From NCBI GenBank assembly GCA_903903985.1, contig CAIVAT010000120.1, positions 1 through 64,000 on the forward strand: a stretch of 64,000 nt of DNA, read 5' to 3'. Every line of letters begins with the position of its first letter. Position 1 is the stretch's first letter. A program made the translations under genes and the position numbers. Origin of the DNA: an uncultured Bacteroidales bacterium (GTDB lineage: Bacteria > Bacteroidota > Bacteroidia > Bacteroidales > FEN-979). This document shows positions 51,584 through 60,251 of the stretch, piece by piece. A model generated the notes under the pieces. It was not told the origin of the DNA. It did no database searches and saw only the letters and a list, made by a program, of their open reading frames with translations.

Positions 51584-51652
51584 AATAAATGTGTTATCCG
51601 GCAATTAAAATAAATGGTTCATATTTGAAGTCAATCATAAGCAATGAAGGTC

Positions 51653-51994
51653 CTATTTTCCCATTAAAAATGAAACGCCTTCTTCAAATGTAGGAAAAAC
51701 AGCAATGATGGTGTCGAACCCGCTGATACGGAAAACTTCTTTCACAGATTCATTCAGGGAGGAAAGCGCCAGGCTTTTCTCTTTTTTCTTTGCTTCTTTG
51801 GCAAGGAGCAGCAACGACCGCAGGCCGGCACTGCTTATGCATTCAAGTTTTTCACAATCAAGCAGTAGCCGCTGCCCGGATTGCTGGATCAATATAATAA
51901 GTTCTTTTTCAAATCCATCTGCAGTCGAAATGTCCAGCCTTCCTTCGGCATGAATGACGAGCACTTCCCCGGTGTTTTCTGTTGATATTTTCAT
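51653..51994 (-). CDS. STAS-domain protein (anti-anti-sigma type)
   Basis: A 113-residue single STAS domain. VLVIHAEGRLDISTADGFEK covers the first strands and helix, and LLLDCEKLECISSAGLRSLL contains the phosphorylatable Ser (Ile-Ser-Ser-Ala-Gly, near residue 58). In partner-switching systems such a protein is phosphorylated by an RsbW/SpoIIAB-type kinase and dephosphorylated by a PP2C phosphatase. The phosphatase is encoded 73 bases upstream and the NRPS 48 bases downstream, all on one strand. No kinase or sigma factor is in the window, so the target is unknown; it could be a sigma factor elsewhere or the assembly line itself. Confidence 0.92.
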   Translation of the reverse strand: MKISTENTGEVLVIHAEGRLDISTADGFEKELIILIQQSGQRLLLDCEKLECISSAGLRSLLLLAKEAKKKEKSLALSSLNESVKEVFRISGFDTIIAVFPTFEEGVSFLMGK

Positions 51995-52067
51995 GGTTGT
52001 TGGTTTTGTTTTAATTCGTATTTATGGTGGTTTGCGAATAGGTCAGAATAACTCCGTGAAAGCATTT

Positions 52068-54068
52068 TCATGTGTACCCGATGGTCTCTGCAGGCGTGGT
52101 CAGCTCTTTTGAAATTTGTTTTCTGAGCACCTGTATGGCAAGCACACTGATGTCGTCAGACTGTTCAGTTCCGCGCGAAAATTCATGGACATCATCAACA
52201 ATACTTCGGATGATTTCACAGGGAGCATGGTTCTCGTTTTTACACAGCATCTCTCCGATTCTTTTGATGGAATATTGTTGATTTTCAATGTTGAATGCCT
52301 CGCTGATGCCGTCGGTATATAAAAAGAGCGTATCGCCGGCGTCCAATTGAACCGCATACCGGTTCATGTCCGAATCCATGTCAATGCCAAGGGGAATGCA
52401 GTGGGTATTATCCAGCTCAATGACGGCACCGGTGTTTTTAATGATGAAGGGGTAATTATGGCCGGCATTGACATATTCCACCTCTCCGGTTGAAGTATCC
52501 AAAACACCTATAAACATCGTCACGAACAGATTGCTCTCATTGTTCCTGCAGAGGTAATTATTCATCAGCTGAACGGCCCTGCTTACATTCAGCCCTGCAA
52601 TTTGTGTTGCGGCCCGCATGATCGTAGTGGTTATTGCCATGAACAAGGCTGCGGGTGTTCCTTTTCCGGAAACATCGCCGATCGCAAAGCACAGGTGTTC
52701 GTCATCAGTGAAGTAAAAATCATAAAAATCGCCGCCGACCTCTCTGGCAGGTTCAATAAATCCGTAAATATCGAATTCTTTTCTGCCGGGGAAAGCAGGA
52801 AATTTTCCCGGGATCATCCCCATCTGAATATCGTGTGCAATTTTAAGTTCGCTTTCGATTTTTTCTTTTGCAATGGTCGTCTTCCTGAGATTGTTTATAT
52901 AAAGGATAAGCTCTTCTTTCATCCTGGAGAATGCATCTGAAAGCTGGGCGATCTCATCCCTGGCATGGGAAACCGGGATGTTTGTGTTGAAGTCGCCTTG
53001 CCCGATGAGGCGGGTCGCATCCACAAGTCGTTTGATCGGCAAGGTGAAATTCCTGGTAATTACCACAGAGATAATGATCATGGCCAGCAGGCTCAGGCTG
53101 AAAATGAGGGCAAGTTTTTTAAGAAATATATATAACCCGGAGTAGAGTTCCTTTGTTGGAAAGGTGAGTGCAAAGATCCATCTGGTCAGCGGCTCGGGTG
53201 CGAAATAGACCCGGCCGGATACTTTTTTCCCTCCGAAATCATTGATTTTCACGAAGAGCCGCTCTCCATTCAGCATTTTTTCGATGGTTTTAAAAGCCAG
53301 TGGATCTTCGTTTTTATCAAAGAAGCTGTGAATGTCCTTGTAAATGTATTCCTTACGCGGATAGGTAATGAATTTCCCGCCATGAGAAACCAGGAAACCG
53401 AAACCGGTTTGGAACAATCTTGCCGATTTTACGATCCGGTTGAAATTTCCGAGGGAAACATCCATGGTAATGACCCCTGCAAAGGTTCTTTCCCCTTTGA
53501 TTTTCCTGAAAAAAGGCATGGAATAGGTGCACATCAGTGTGTCGCCTCCCCCTTTATCGTAATAAGGTTCAGACCACACCGGTTTCCCAAGCATTTTAGG
53601 GATCCGGTACCAATCCTTTGAAAAATAATCGTATTCGGGAGAAGCAAGGTCTTTCAGAACGATCCCGTTATGTGTTTCATAAATGTAACGACAATGCCGG
53701 TATTGCTTTGCATCACACATATAGGGTTCAAAAGCCAGGGCGCATCCAAAAACAGCTGAGTCTTTCCCGACAAAAGCTTTTGCAATTTCCAGGAGGTTGT
53801 TATAATCCGGCTTCCCTGATCCAAGGGTGGTTGCAAGTGCCAGCGGGAATTGCTCAATCGGCCTTATTGCATTGGTGATCCGCGAAATGGTGAGATCGGT
53901 TATATTTGAAGCCCGCTGCATGGCATCATTATCCAGGATTTGCACGGTAAATTCAAGGGTATAAAAAAATGCCGTGGTGAAAATGAAAAGGATGGCCGAA
54001 ATAAAGAAAAGGCTGTATCGCAAGGTGAGCCCTCCCTTTTTGAATGCAGTTGTGATTTTACTGTCCAT
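52068..54068 (-). CDS. Membrane Cache-HAMP-PP2C (RsbU/SpoIIE-type) phosphatase
   Basis: A 666-residue protein: transmembrane helix near 17-40, an extracytoplasmic dCache domain (about 50-295; SPEYDYFSKDWYRIPKMLGK, WSEPYYD, GVITMDVSLGNFNRIV), a second transmembrane helix near 315-337, HAMP (VTRNFTLPIKRLVDATRLIG near 337-390), a short coiled coil, and a SpoIIE-type PP2C domain (about 420-660) with metal-binding Asp residues in REVGGDFYDFYFTDD, IGDVSGKGTPAALFMA, NAGHNYP, LFLYTDGISEAFN and QSDDISVLAI. It should sense a small ligand outside and dephosphorylate the STAS protein encoded next. The ATG at 54068 starts the first helix. It is the first gene of the NRPS series. Confidence 0.92.
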   Translation of the reverse strand: MDSKITTAFKKGGLTLRYSLFFISAILFIFTTAFFYTLEFTVQILDNDAMQRASNITDLTISRITNAIRPIEQFPLALATTLGSGKPDYNNLLEIAKAFVGKDSAVFGCALAFEPYMCDAKQYRHCRYIYETHNGIVLKDLASPEYDYFSKDWYRIPKMLGKPVWSEPYYDKGGGDTLMCTYSMPFFRKIKGERTFAGVITMDVSLGNFNRIVKSARLFQTGFGFLVSHGGKFITYPRKEYIYKDIHSFFDKNEDPLAFKTIEKMLNGERLFVKINDFGGKKVSGRVYFAPEPLTRWIFALTFPTKELYSGLYIFLKKLALIFSLSLLAMIIISVVITRNFTLPIKRLVDATRLIGQGDFNTNIPVSHARDEIAQLSDAFSRMKEELILYINNLRKTTIAKEKIESELKIAHDIQMGMIPGKFPAFPGRKEFDIYGFIEPAREVGGDFYDFYFTDDEHLCFAIGDVSGKGTPAALFMAITTTIMRAATQIAGLNVSRAVQLMNNYLCRNNESNLFVTMFIGVLDTSTGEVEYVNAGHNYPFIIKNTGAVIELDNTHCIPLGIDMDSDMNRYAVQLDAGDTLFLYTDGISEAFNIENQQYSIKRIGEMLCKNENHAPCEIIRSIVDDVHEFSRGTEQSDDISVLAIQVLRKQISKELTTPAETIGYT

Positions 54069-54398
54069 GGTCAAACAGTGTAAAGTCGATGGTTTGGAAT
54101 AACCATCGGATCTGGCAGATCCGGGAAACAATACCGGCAATTAAAAAAGTAAAAGTAAGGAAGAATGTTGACTTTTATAAAAAAAAACTTATGCATCGTT
54201 CACAAAAATCAAATCTGCTGAAAGGCAGAAAAAATATCCATGGATGATGCTGAAAATCCAGGCATTACAATTATTGAACGTGCCATGAATATCAATGGGT
54301 TCAGAGAAATAAAAGCTGAATGATCCTTGACACCAACGGATCATTGTCATATGGTTATCCGAAACATAAATCAGGTTTCGCAACAGTTTATAATCTCT
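54069..54398. other. 330-base spacer without a visible gene
   Basis: A/T-rich sequence between the phosphatase start and the stop of the minus-strand metallophosphoesterase gene. It must hold the promoter of the PP2C-STAS-NRPS series, but I see no TTTG-N19-TAnnTTTG match. Confidence 0.4.
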
Positions 54399-56057
54399 TT
54401 ATTCGTCATTGCTGATACTTTCCTGGGATAACAATACCGGGACAAACCCCGGATTCTGATTGCCACTTCCGCTATCGAGGTTGTACTGGTATAACGAAAC
54501 GACATCCAGATCCGATCCGGTCCAGGCTGCGGGCCGGATAACCAGGAAGGTTCTCACAGGCTTGCTGGTCAACTCCGCATTGACCCATGAGCCGGTGTTT
54601 GCATAGATGCCTGTATACTGGTTCCCGGGGGGATAGACTTTCAGCGTGGGATTGTGTGTGTGGCCGAAGACGACTATTTTATATCGTTTAGGCGCTGTGG
54701 GTTGCATATATTCATAGGAGGCGGTTAAAAAAAGATCATTGCTGCCATTGATGATCGACATCAGCACCGGCATGGCAACAGGGACTGCATTCCGGGTTTC
54801 GGTTTCAGTCCAGGCATTTTCGATGTTCTCTGCGAATATGTCGCGGACCCCGTTATAACTGAACGGCGCTGAATAATTATCAATTCCGTCCATCCGGATA
54901 TTGGAGGAATCCGCGGCAACTGCCAGGGAATATTTAATTTTAAGATATTCAACAGCAGCGGTCCAGGCGGTTAAAAATTCAAGCTGTCCTGTGCCGCTAT
55001 TCATTCCCTTCAGCGGATGATCCCCTTGTTCCATCACCCCCTGTGCGTCCAGGCGGGAGATAAAATATCCCGGAGGCAGCATGTGTCCAGGATTGGAGAG
55101 GGGTTGCGGACAATTGAAAAAATCGAACCGGTGGCCATGCTCCATGATGATTTCATCCAGGGGAGCATAATGCCCGAGCCCGGCTGAATCTCCCTGCCAG
55201 ATAATGCCGGGGATGATCTCCTGAAGGATATCATTTGTGAGCAGCATATCATGGTTCCCGGGAATATAGACCAGCTGGATGATCCCGCCGGAAGCAATGG
55301 TTTTAAGTTTATTGATGATGCTGATGTTTGCGGGGGCATTGGCGATGGCCATGAAATAATCCCTGGAATTGCTGATGCCGGCCTGGGGGTCAAACGGCGT
55401 GAAGCGATAAGGGACAACCCATTCATCGAACAGGTCGCCAAGAATGACCACCTGCCTCACCTGGGAGCCGGCAAGGACCCCGGCCAGCAAACTATCCAGC
55501 GCCGCTATGTTCCTTGTGAACCAGCAATATCCGTTGGCTGCAGACCTTTGATCGCCCATGTGGATATCGCTCAGGCAGAGAATGGCATTCCGGCTCGTGG
55601 TATCATTGACAAGAAACAGGTGTTTAGAAGAGGTCCTTAACTCAATCACCGTTTCAGATGGGAGGGTCACCCCGGAAGTTGACCGCAGCCCTTTTTTAAT
55701 GGTGATCTTGTACTTCCAGCCATCAAGCATCTGGAACCCGGGAATAAAGGCGATGATGATTTTTCTTCCTGAATAGATCAGTTTACAGGCAGGATCCAGG
55801 GGGCCATTCCTGTCAGAAAAGGAAATATTCCCTTTCATTGTCGAAGAATCGATCGGATGGCTGAAATCCAGTTCAACAGACTTTTCCAGGTAATTCAGCG
55901 GATAATATAATTCGTTCTGCAGGAAGGATTTTTGTAAACTCACGGTCATATAGACCGGTTCGTACCGAACCTCCTCTTTTTTGCAGGATTGGAGGAGTAT
56001 AACCTGGCTAATGATTGCAATTACTGATAATAAAATAAAAATGCGGTTTTTTTTCAT
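54399..56057 (-). CDS. Lipoprotein metallophosphoesterase with N-terminal Ig-like domain
   Basis: A 552-residue lipoprotein (lipobox LQSC near residue 25). An SbsA/Big-type Ig-like domain (about 35-140; VELDFSHPIDSSTMKGNISF, WKYKITIKKGLRSTSG) precedes a calcineurin-like phosphoesterase with all metal blocks: CLSDIHMGD (162), ILGDLFDEW (206), YIPGNHDML (267), EHGHRFDFF (307) and VFGHTHNP (468). The block spacing recalls LpxH-type UDP-diacylglucosamine hydrolases, but the Ig domain and lipid anchor place it in the envelope. It is not closely related to the two phosphoesterases at 28804 and 30859. It is divergent from the FISUMP gene at 56306. Substrate unknown. Confidence 0.85.
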   Translation of the reverse strand: MKKNRIFILLSVIAIISQVILLQSCKKEEVRYEPVYMTVSLQKSFLQNELYYPLNYLEKSVELDFSHPIDSSTMKGNISFSDRNGPLDPACKLIYSGRKIIIAFIPGFQMLDGWKYKITIKKGLRSTSGVTLPSETVIELRTSSKHLFLVNDTTSRNAILCLSDIHMGDQRSAANGYCWFTRNIAALDSLLAGVLAGSQVRQVVILGDLFDEWVVPYRFTPFDPQAGISNSRDYFMAIANAPANISIINKLKTIASGGIIQLVYIPGNHDMLLTNDILQEIIPGIIWQGDSAGLGHYAPLDEIIMEHGHRFDFFNCPQPLSNPGHMLPPGYFISRLDAQGVMEQGDHPLKGMNSGTGQLEFLTAWTAAVEYLKIKYSLAVAADSSNIRMDGIDNYSAPFSYNGVRDIFAENIENAWTETETRNAVPVAMPVLMSIINGSNDLFLTASYEYMQPTAPKRYKIVVFGHTHNPTLKVYPPGNQYTGIYANTGSWVNAELTSKPVRTFLVIRPAAWTGSDLDVVSLYQYNLDSGSGNQNPGFVPVLLSQESISNDE

Positions 56058-56282
56058 GATCCGGGTTTTAAGAAGGTTGGATATGTCAGAGTTGTTATGC
56101 GGGAAACATTCCAGACAGACAAAAATAAGGCAATTTCGCGCAATTTGAACATCCGTGGATCTAATTCTTTACCTGGTTCAAACACCTGGTAAGCCCCTTT
56201 TTGGCTTCTGAAACTTATATGACAGGAATAACCTGAAAGGATCGTGATAATATGCAATACGTTTATCAAACGCAATATTTTG

Positions 56283-56290
56283 TAAATTTG
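56283..56290 (+). promoter_or_regulatory. -7 box TAAATTTG of FISUMP copy 4
   Basis: TAAATTTG matches TAnnTTTG and lies 15 bases before the ATG at 56306. A TTTA word 17 bases upstream is a weak -33 candidate. Confidence 0.5.
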
Positions 56291-56305
56291 GATAAAAACC
56301 GACCC

Positions 56306-57016
56306 ATGAAAAAAAGGATTTTATCCGGATCCCTGGCATTCATGCTGGTGTCCGTGCCGCTGATGTTCAGCGGGCAAACGAAGTCTTCCGGCCAGGTTGC
56401 CGTGAAAGCAGGTGACAGCACTTCATGCGGAAAAATTGAATATGCCGGGCAAACCTACCATACGGTTATCATTGGCAGCCAGTGCTGGATGACTGAAAAT
56501 CTCAATGTTGGGAAATATACCGATGTGAGCCAGGAGCAAAAGCCAGGAGATAATGGGGTGGTGGAAAAATACTGCTTCTGGAACGATTTTGTACAATGCG
56601 ATTTCTGGGGAGGGCTTTATGAGTGGAATGAAATGATGGCCTATTCACAGAAGTCGGGAGCACAGGGAATCTGCCCAGATGGATGGCATGTCCCGTCGAG
56701 CCAGGATTGGAAAAATTTGATCAGGTTCCTCGGGATGAATGATGAAGCCGGGGGTAAACTGAAATCCACCCTTCAGTGGACAACACCCAATGTGGGGGCC
56801 ACCAATTCCAGCGGGTTCTCGGCCTACCCGGGAGGCTATTACGACACGATGACCCACCGGTGGATTGATCTGAACCGGCAGGGTTACTACTGGACTTCAG
56901 AGATGATCTCTGCAACCCAGGCTGTAGGGGTTAATCTGACCTTCAGGACCAGCATCGTTGAAATGTACGATGAATTTCAGCTTAGTGCCTTATCCGTACG
57001 GTGTATAAAAAACTGA
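56306..57016 (+). CDS. Secreted FISUMP-domain protein (copy 4)
   Basis: A 236-residue exported protein with signal peptide (about 1-24) and a single FISUMP domain: YAGQTYHTVIIGSQCWMTEN, then LNVGKYTDVSQEQ, KYCFWNDFVQCDFWGGLYEW, NEMMAYSQKSGAQGICPDGW, HVPSSQDWKNLIRFLG, and the end VRCIKN. The start at 56306 opens the signal peptide. Relative to the island copies it lacks the AQVGINN module and its C-terminal segment shows no NNC codon bias, so it appears to be an ordinary chromosomal family member. The stop is 57 bases before glyQS. Confidence 0.85.
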   Translation: MKKRILSGSLAFMLVSVPLMFSGQTKSSGQVAVKAGDSTSCGKIEYAGQTYHTVIIGSQCWMTENLNVGKYTDVSQEQKPGDNGVVEKYCFWNDFVQCDFWGGLYEWNEMMAYSQKSGAQGICPDGWHVPSSQDWKNLIRFLGMNDEAGGKLKSTLQWTTPNVGATNSSGFSAYPGGYYDTMTHRWIDLNRQGYYWTSEMISATQAVGVNLTFRTSIVEMYDEFQLSALSVRCIKN

Positions 57017-57043
57017 ACCCTGCTGCCAGGTTTTTAAATTTCC

Positions 57044-57051
57044 TACCTTTG
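57044..57051 (+). promoter_or_regulatory. -7 box TACCTTTG of glyQS
   Basis: TACCTTTG fits TAnnTTTG and ends 21 bases before the glyQS ATG at 57073. The -33 position lacks TTTG. Confidence 0.5.
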
Positions 57052-57072
57052 TGCCCCAAAATCAGAATTGTC

Positions 57073-58596
57073 ATGGCCAACAACGAAGAACTCTTTAAAA
57101 AGATCATATCCCACGCCAAGGAATACGGCTTTGTATTTCCATCCAGTGAAATTTACGACGGGCTGAGTGCTGTTTATGATTACGGCCCCTTTGGCGTGGA
57201 ACTTAAAAACAACATCAAGGAAAACTGGTGGCGCTGGATGACGCAGTTGCATGAAAACATCGTGGGCCTCGATTGCGCCATCTTCATGCACCCGACGGTA
57301 TGGAAAGCATCGGGTCACGTAGATGCCTTCAGCGACCCGATGATCGACAACCGCGATTCAAAGAAGCGCTACCGTGCCGATGTGCTGATTGAAGATCATC
57401 TCCAGAAGATGGAGGATAAAATCCAGAAAGAAGTGGACAAGGCCCGCGGACGGTTTGGTGATTCCTTTGATGAAAAAATGTACCGTGAAACAAACCCCCG
57501 CGTGAAGGAATACCAGGATAAGATCGATGCCGTGAAGACCCGGTTTTATGCTTCCCTCGGTAGGGAAGATCTTGCCGATGTCAAACTGTTGATCGAGGAA
57601 GCCGGGATCGTTTGTCCGGTCAGCGGAACAAAAAACTGGACCGAAGTGCGCCAGTTCAACCTCATGTTTTCGACACAGATGGGTTCTGTGAATGATGATG
57701 CCAGCGTGGTTTACCTGAGACCTGAAACGGCCCAGGGAATTTTCGTCAATTTTCTGAATGTGCAGAAATCGGCCCGCATGAAGATCCCCTTTGGCATTGC
57801 CCAGATCGGGAAGGCTTTCCGCAATGAGATTGTGGCACGCCAGTTCCTCTTCCGCATGAGGGAATTCGAGCAGATGGAGATGCAATACTTTGTCAAACCC
57901 GGTGAGGAATTGAAATGGTACGAATTCTGGAAGGAAGAACGGATGAAATGGCACCTTTCCCTTGGACTTCCTGCCTCAAAATACCGTTTCCATAACCACG
58001 AAAAACTGGCCCATTACGCCAATGCCGCTGCCGACATCGAATTTGAATTCCCCATCGGTTTCAAGGAGCTGGAGGGCATTCACAGCCGCACCGATTTTGA
58101 CCTGAGTGCCCATCAAACCTATTCGGGCCGTAAAATTCAATATTTCGACACCGAAGCCAACGAAAGTTATGTGCCGTACGTCGTGGAAACCTCTATCGGA
58201 CTTGACCGGACATTTCTGGCCATTTTAAGCCATGCCTACCGCGAGGAGAAGCTGGAGGATGGCAGCGAACGTGTTGTCCTGGGAATCCCGGCAAAACTTG
58301 CACCCATCAAGCTGGCCATTTTACCGTTGACGAAAAAAGATGGTTTGGCTGAAAAGGCACGCGAGATCATGGATGTAATGAAAAACGATTATCGCTGCTA
58401 TTACGAGGAAAAGGATACCATCGGCCGTCGTTACCGCCGCATGGATGCACTGGGCACACCTTACTGCGTCACCATCGACCATCAAACCCTGGAAGACAAT
58501 ACCGTTACCATCCGCGATCGCGATACCATGCTCCAGGAGCGGATCGCCGTGGAAGGGATTTCGGCGGTTGTGAAGGGGAAGATGGCGAACGGGTGA
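57073..58596 (+). CDS. glyQS: Glycyl-tRNA synthetase, alpha2 type
   Basis: Charges tRNA-Gly with glycine. The 507-residue product is the class II homodimeric form used by Bacteroidota, not the alpha2-beta2 form. Motif 1 region FVFPSSEIYDGLSAVYDYGP is near residues 17-36, motif 2 AQIGKAFRNEIVARQFLFRM near 245-264 with the flipping EFEQMEM, and motif 3 near 375 (VVETSIGLDRTFLAIL). The C-terminal anticodon-binding domain begins at KLAPIKLAILPLTKKDG near 415. The ATG at 57073 is used; the frame is open further upstream but not protein-like. It has its own -7 box. Confidence 0.97.
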   Translation: MANNEELFKKIISHAKEYGFVFPSSEIYDGLSAVYDYGPFGVELKNNIKENWWRWMTQLHENIVGLDCAIFMHPTVWKASGHVDAFSDPMIDNRDSKKRYRADVLIEDHLQKMEDKIQKEVDKARGRFGDSFDEKMYRETNPRVKEYQDKIDAVKTRFYASLGREDLADVKLLIEEAGIVCPVSGTKNWTEVRQFNLMFSTQMGSVNDDASVVYLRPETAQGIFVNFLNVQKSARMKIPFGIAQIGKAFRNEIVARQFLFRMREFEQMEMQYFVKPGEELKWYEFWKEERMKWHLSLGLPASKYRFHNHEKLAHYANAAADIEFEFPIGFKELEGIHSRTDFDLSAHQTYSGRKIQYFDTEANESYVPYVVETSIGLDRTFLAILSHAYREEKLEDGSERVVLGIPAKLAPIKLAILPLTKKDGLAEKAREIMDVMKNDYRCYYEEKDTIGRRYRRMDALGTPYCVTIDHQTLEDNTVTIRDRDTMLQERIAVEGISAVVKGKMANG

Positions 58597-58634
58597 ACAG
58601 GCGGACAGGTTGAAAACTTAGGGTTTTGCATGTT

Positions 58635-59369
58635 TTGAAACGATTCAAATCAATCTTGAAGGGTTTTCTCATTGCGCTGGGCAGTGTTGCTGCCGTGATG
58701 ATCATCCTTGCCTTTACTTCGGTTCCATTCCGGATATGGTATGGCATGGGGGTTAAAAAAGCCGGAATTCATCGCCCGCCCGATTTCATCGTGGTATTGG
58801 GAGGAGGAGGAATGCCCAGCGAAAGCGGGCTGATGCGCACATGGTATGCAGCACGGGTTGCCGGTTATTATCACCGGGCAAAAGTCATCGTCGCCCTGCC
58901 TGGCAATCCTTCCGACAGCCTCAGCGCCATCAATCTGATGAAAGCGGAAATTGTCAACCGTGGAATAGCCCCCCGGCGGATTTTCCTGGAAGACTCCGGA
59001 ACAAATACTCGCTCTCAGGCACTCTGTGTTTTTAAGAGCATATCGAATATTGAACAACGAATTTCGAATAACGAAGTCGCGTATCACGTGTCGCTCCTGA
59101 TAATAACTTCTCCCGAACATTTATACCGGGCAGTTCTTGCGTTTAAAAAGGCAGGTTTCCTGAAGGTCGACGGAGTACCTGCATTTGAGCAGGCAATCGA
59201 ATCAAGCATCACTTTCAACGGGTACCTGCTTGGCGGGCGAAAGTTCATTCCTGATATCGGAACCAGCATCGCCCTGCGCTATCAATTCTGGACACAAATG
59301 AACTATGAACTCCTGGTGATCAGGGAATGGGTCGCACTGGGGTATTATCAATTAAAGGGGTGGATTTGA
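58635..59369 (+). CDS. DUF218 (SanA/YdcF-like) membrane protein
   Basis: A 244-residue protein with one N-terminal transmembrane helix (about 8-30) and a DUF218 domain: DFIVVLGGGGMPSESGLM near residues 50-67, VIVALPGNPSD near 83, IFLEDSGTNTRSQAL near 115 and LIITSPEHLYRAVLAFKKAG near 150. The acidic/Asn-Thr pattern of the family is intact. Members such as SanA are tied to envelope integrity; the reaction is not established. The start codon is TTG (58635, giving MKRFKSILKG), with another TTG at 58626; no ATG fits. It begins 38 bases after glyQS and ends before octamer array C. Confidence 0.82.
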   Translation: MKRFKSILKGFLIALGSVAAVMIILAFTSVPFRIWYGMGVKKAGIHRPPDFIVVLGGGGMPSESGLMRTWYAARVAGYYHRAKVIVALPGNPSDSLSAINLMKAEIVNRGIAPRRIFLEDSGTNTRSQALCVFKSISNIEQRISNNEVAYHVSLLIITSPEHLYRAVLAFKKAGFLKVDGVPAFEQAIESSITFNGYLLGGRKFIPDIGTSIALRYQFWTQMNYELLVIREWVALGYYQLKGWI

Positions 59370-59394
59370 TAAAAGGATAAAAAGAGAGGAAGTG

Positions 59395-59513
59395 GGTAAG
59401 AGGGTGACAAGGTAACAGGGTAACAAGGTAACAGGGTGACGGGGTAATAGGGTAACAAGTAACAAACTCCTCTTTTCATTTGTGACTTTATTACCTTGTT
59501 ACCTTGTTACCTT
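59395..59513. repeat. Octamer array C with inverted right part
   Basis: About eight GGTRACA-type units (59395-59465) are followed by a short spacer and about four units in the opposite orientation (GTTACCTT, 59481-59513). The two parts can pair to form a long imperfect hairpin between the convergent DUF218 and pth genes, so it may also act as a bidirectional terminator. It ends two bases before the pth stop. Confidence 0.9.
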
Positions 59514-59515
59514 TT

Positions 59516-60079
59516 TCATCGTTTATTAAATAAATTCATCGTCCTTTCTGCTCCTGCAAGCACGAAACTTTTTATAAGATCTACTGTGATCTCGATCCTG
59601 GGGATCAGGATTTTAGTCTCATCAGCGCTCCACCGGCCGAGGACATAATCGACCTGGTAGCCTTTGGCAAAGTCGTTTCCTATGCCAATACGCAACCGGG
59701 AGAATTCGGTGGTTTCAATTGTTTCGATGATGCTGATGAGTCCGTTATGGCCGCCATCGCTGCCTTTTGACTTGAGGCGCAATGCCCCCAGCGGAAGGGC
59801 CAGGTCGTCAACGATCACCAGGATGTTCTCCTTTGGAATATCCTCTTTTTGCATCCAGTACCGGATCGCTTTACCACTCAGGTTCATATAGGTAGACGGC
59901 TTGATGGCCACCAGCGTCCGTCCCTTTAGCGACATCCGCGCCACTGCGGCAAGCCGCCCAACTTCAAAGGCAGATTTAAAATTAGTAGCAAGCGCATCCA
60001 CCGCCGTAAAACCAATGTTGTGGCGTGTGTCGGCATACTCGTCGCCAATATTTCCCAGGCCTGCAATGAGATACTTCAT
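59516..60079 (-). CDS. pth: Peptidyl-tRNA hydrolase
   Basis: Releases tRNA from peptidyl-tRNA that dropped off the ribosome. The 187-residue length is typical. GLGNIGDEYADTRHNIGFTA (residues 6-25) includes the catalytic His and the neighbouring Asn, KPSTYMNLSGKA is near 60, and IVDDLALPLGALRLKSKGSD then GGHNGL (about 89-114) supplies the catalytic Asp and second loop. It follows rplY on the same strand, a common pairing in bacteria, here separated by octamer array D. Confidence 0.97.
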   Translation of the reverse strand: MKYLIAGLGNIGDEYADTRHNIGFTAVDALATNFKSAFEVGRLAAVARMSLKGRTLVAIKPSTYMNLSGKAIRYWMQKEDIPKENILVIVDDLALPLGALRLKSKGSDGGHNGLISIIETIETTEFSRLRIGIGNDFAKGYQVDYVLGRWSADETKILIPRIEITVDLIKSFVLAGAERTMNLFNKR

Positions 60080-60103
60080 CCTCTGAATTCAATGTTAAAA
60101 TTA

Positions 60104-60178
60104 AGGTAACAGGGTAACAGGGTAACAGGGTAACAGGGTAACAGGGACACCCTGTTCCTTTGTTCTCTTGTCACCTTG
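60104..60178. repeat. Octamer array D with degenerate inverted tail
   Basis: Five consecutive GGGTAACA-type units (60104-60146) are followed by a loose inverted part (ACCCTGTTCC, CTTGTCACCTTG). It lies between rplY and pth, which are on the same strand, so it is inside a probable transcription unit. Confidence 0.9.
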
Positions 60179-60251
60179 ATACCATCCTCGCAAAAAAGAA
60201 GGTGTAAAGATAAACTCCGTACACCTTCCTTGCAAAAAATCACTTCTTCCT

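Noticed and set aside
51653-54068. A full Rsb-type partner-switching set
   Set aside because: Only the STAS protein and the PP2C phosphatase are encoded; no RsbW/SpoIIAB-type kinase or sigma factor lies in the window.
54399-56057. LpxH (UDP-2,3-diacylglucosamine hydrolase)
   Set aside because: The metal blocks are similar, but the lipoprotein signal, Ig-like domain and doubled length place it in the envelope as a different enzyme.
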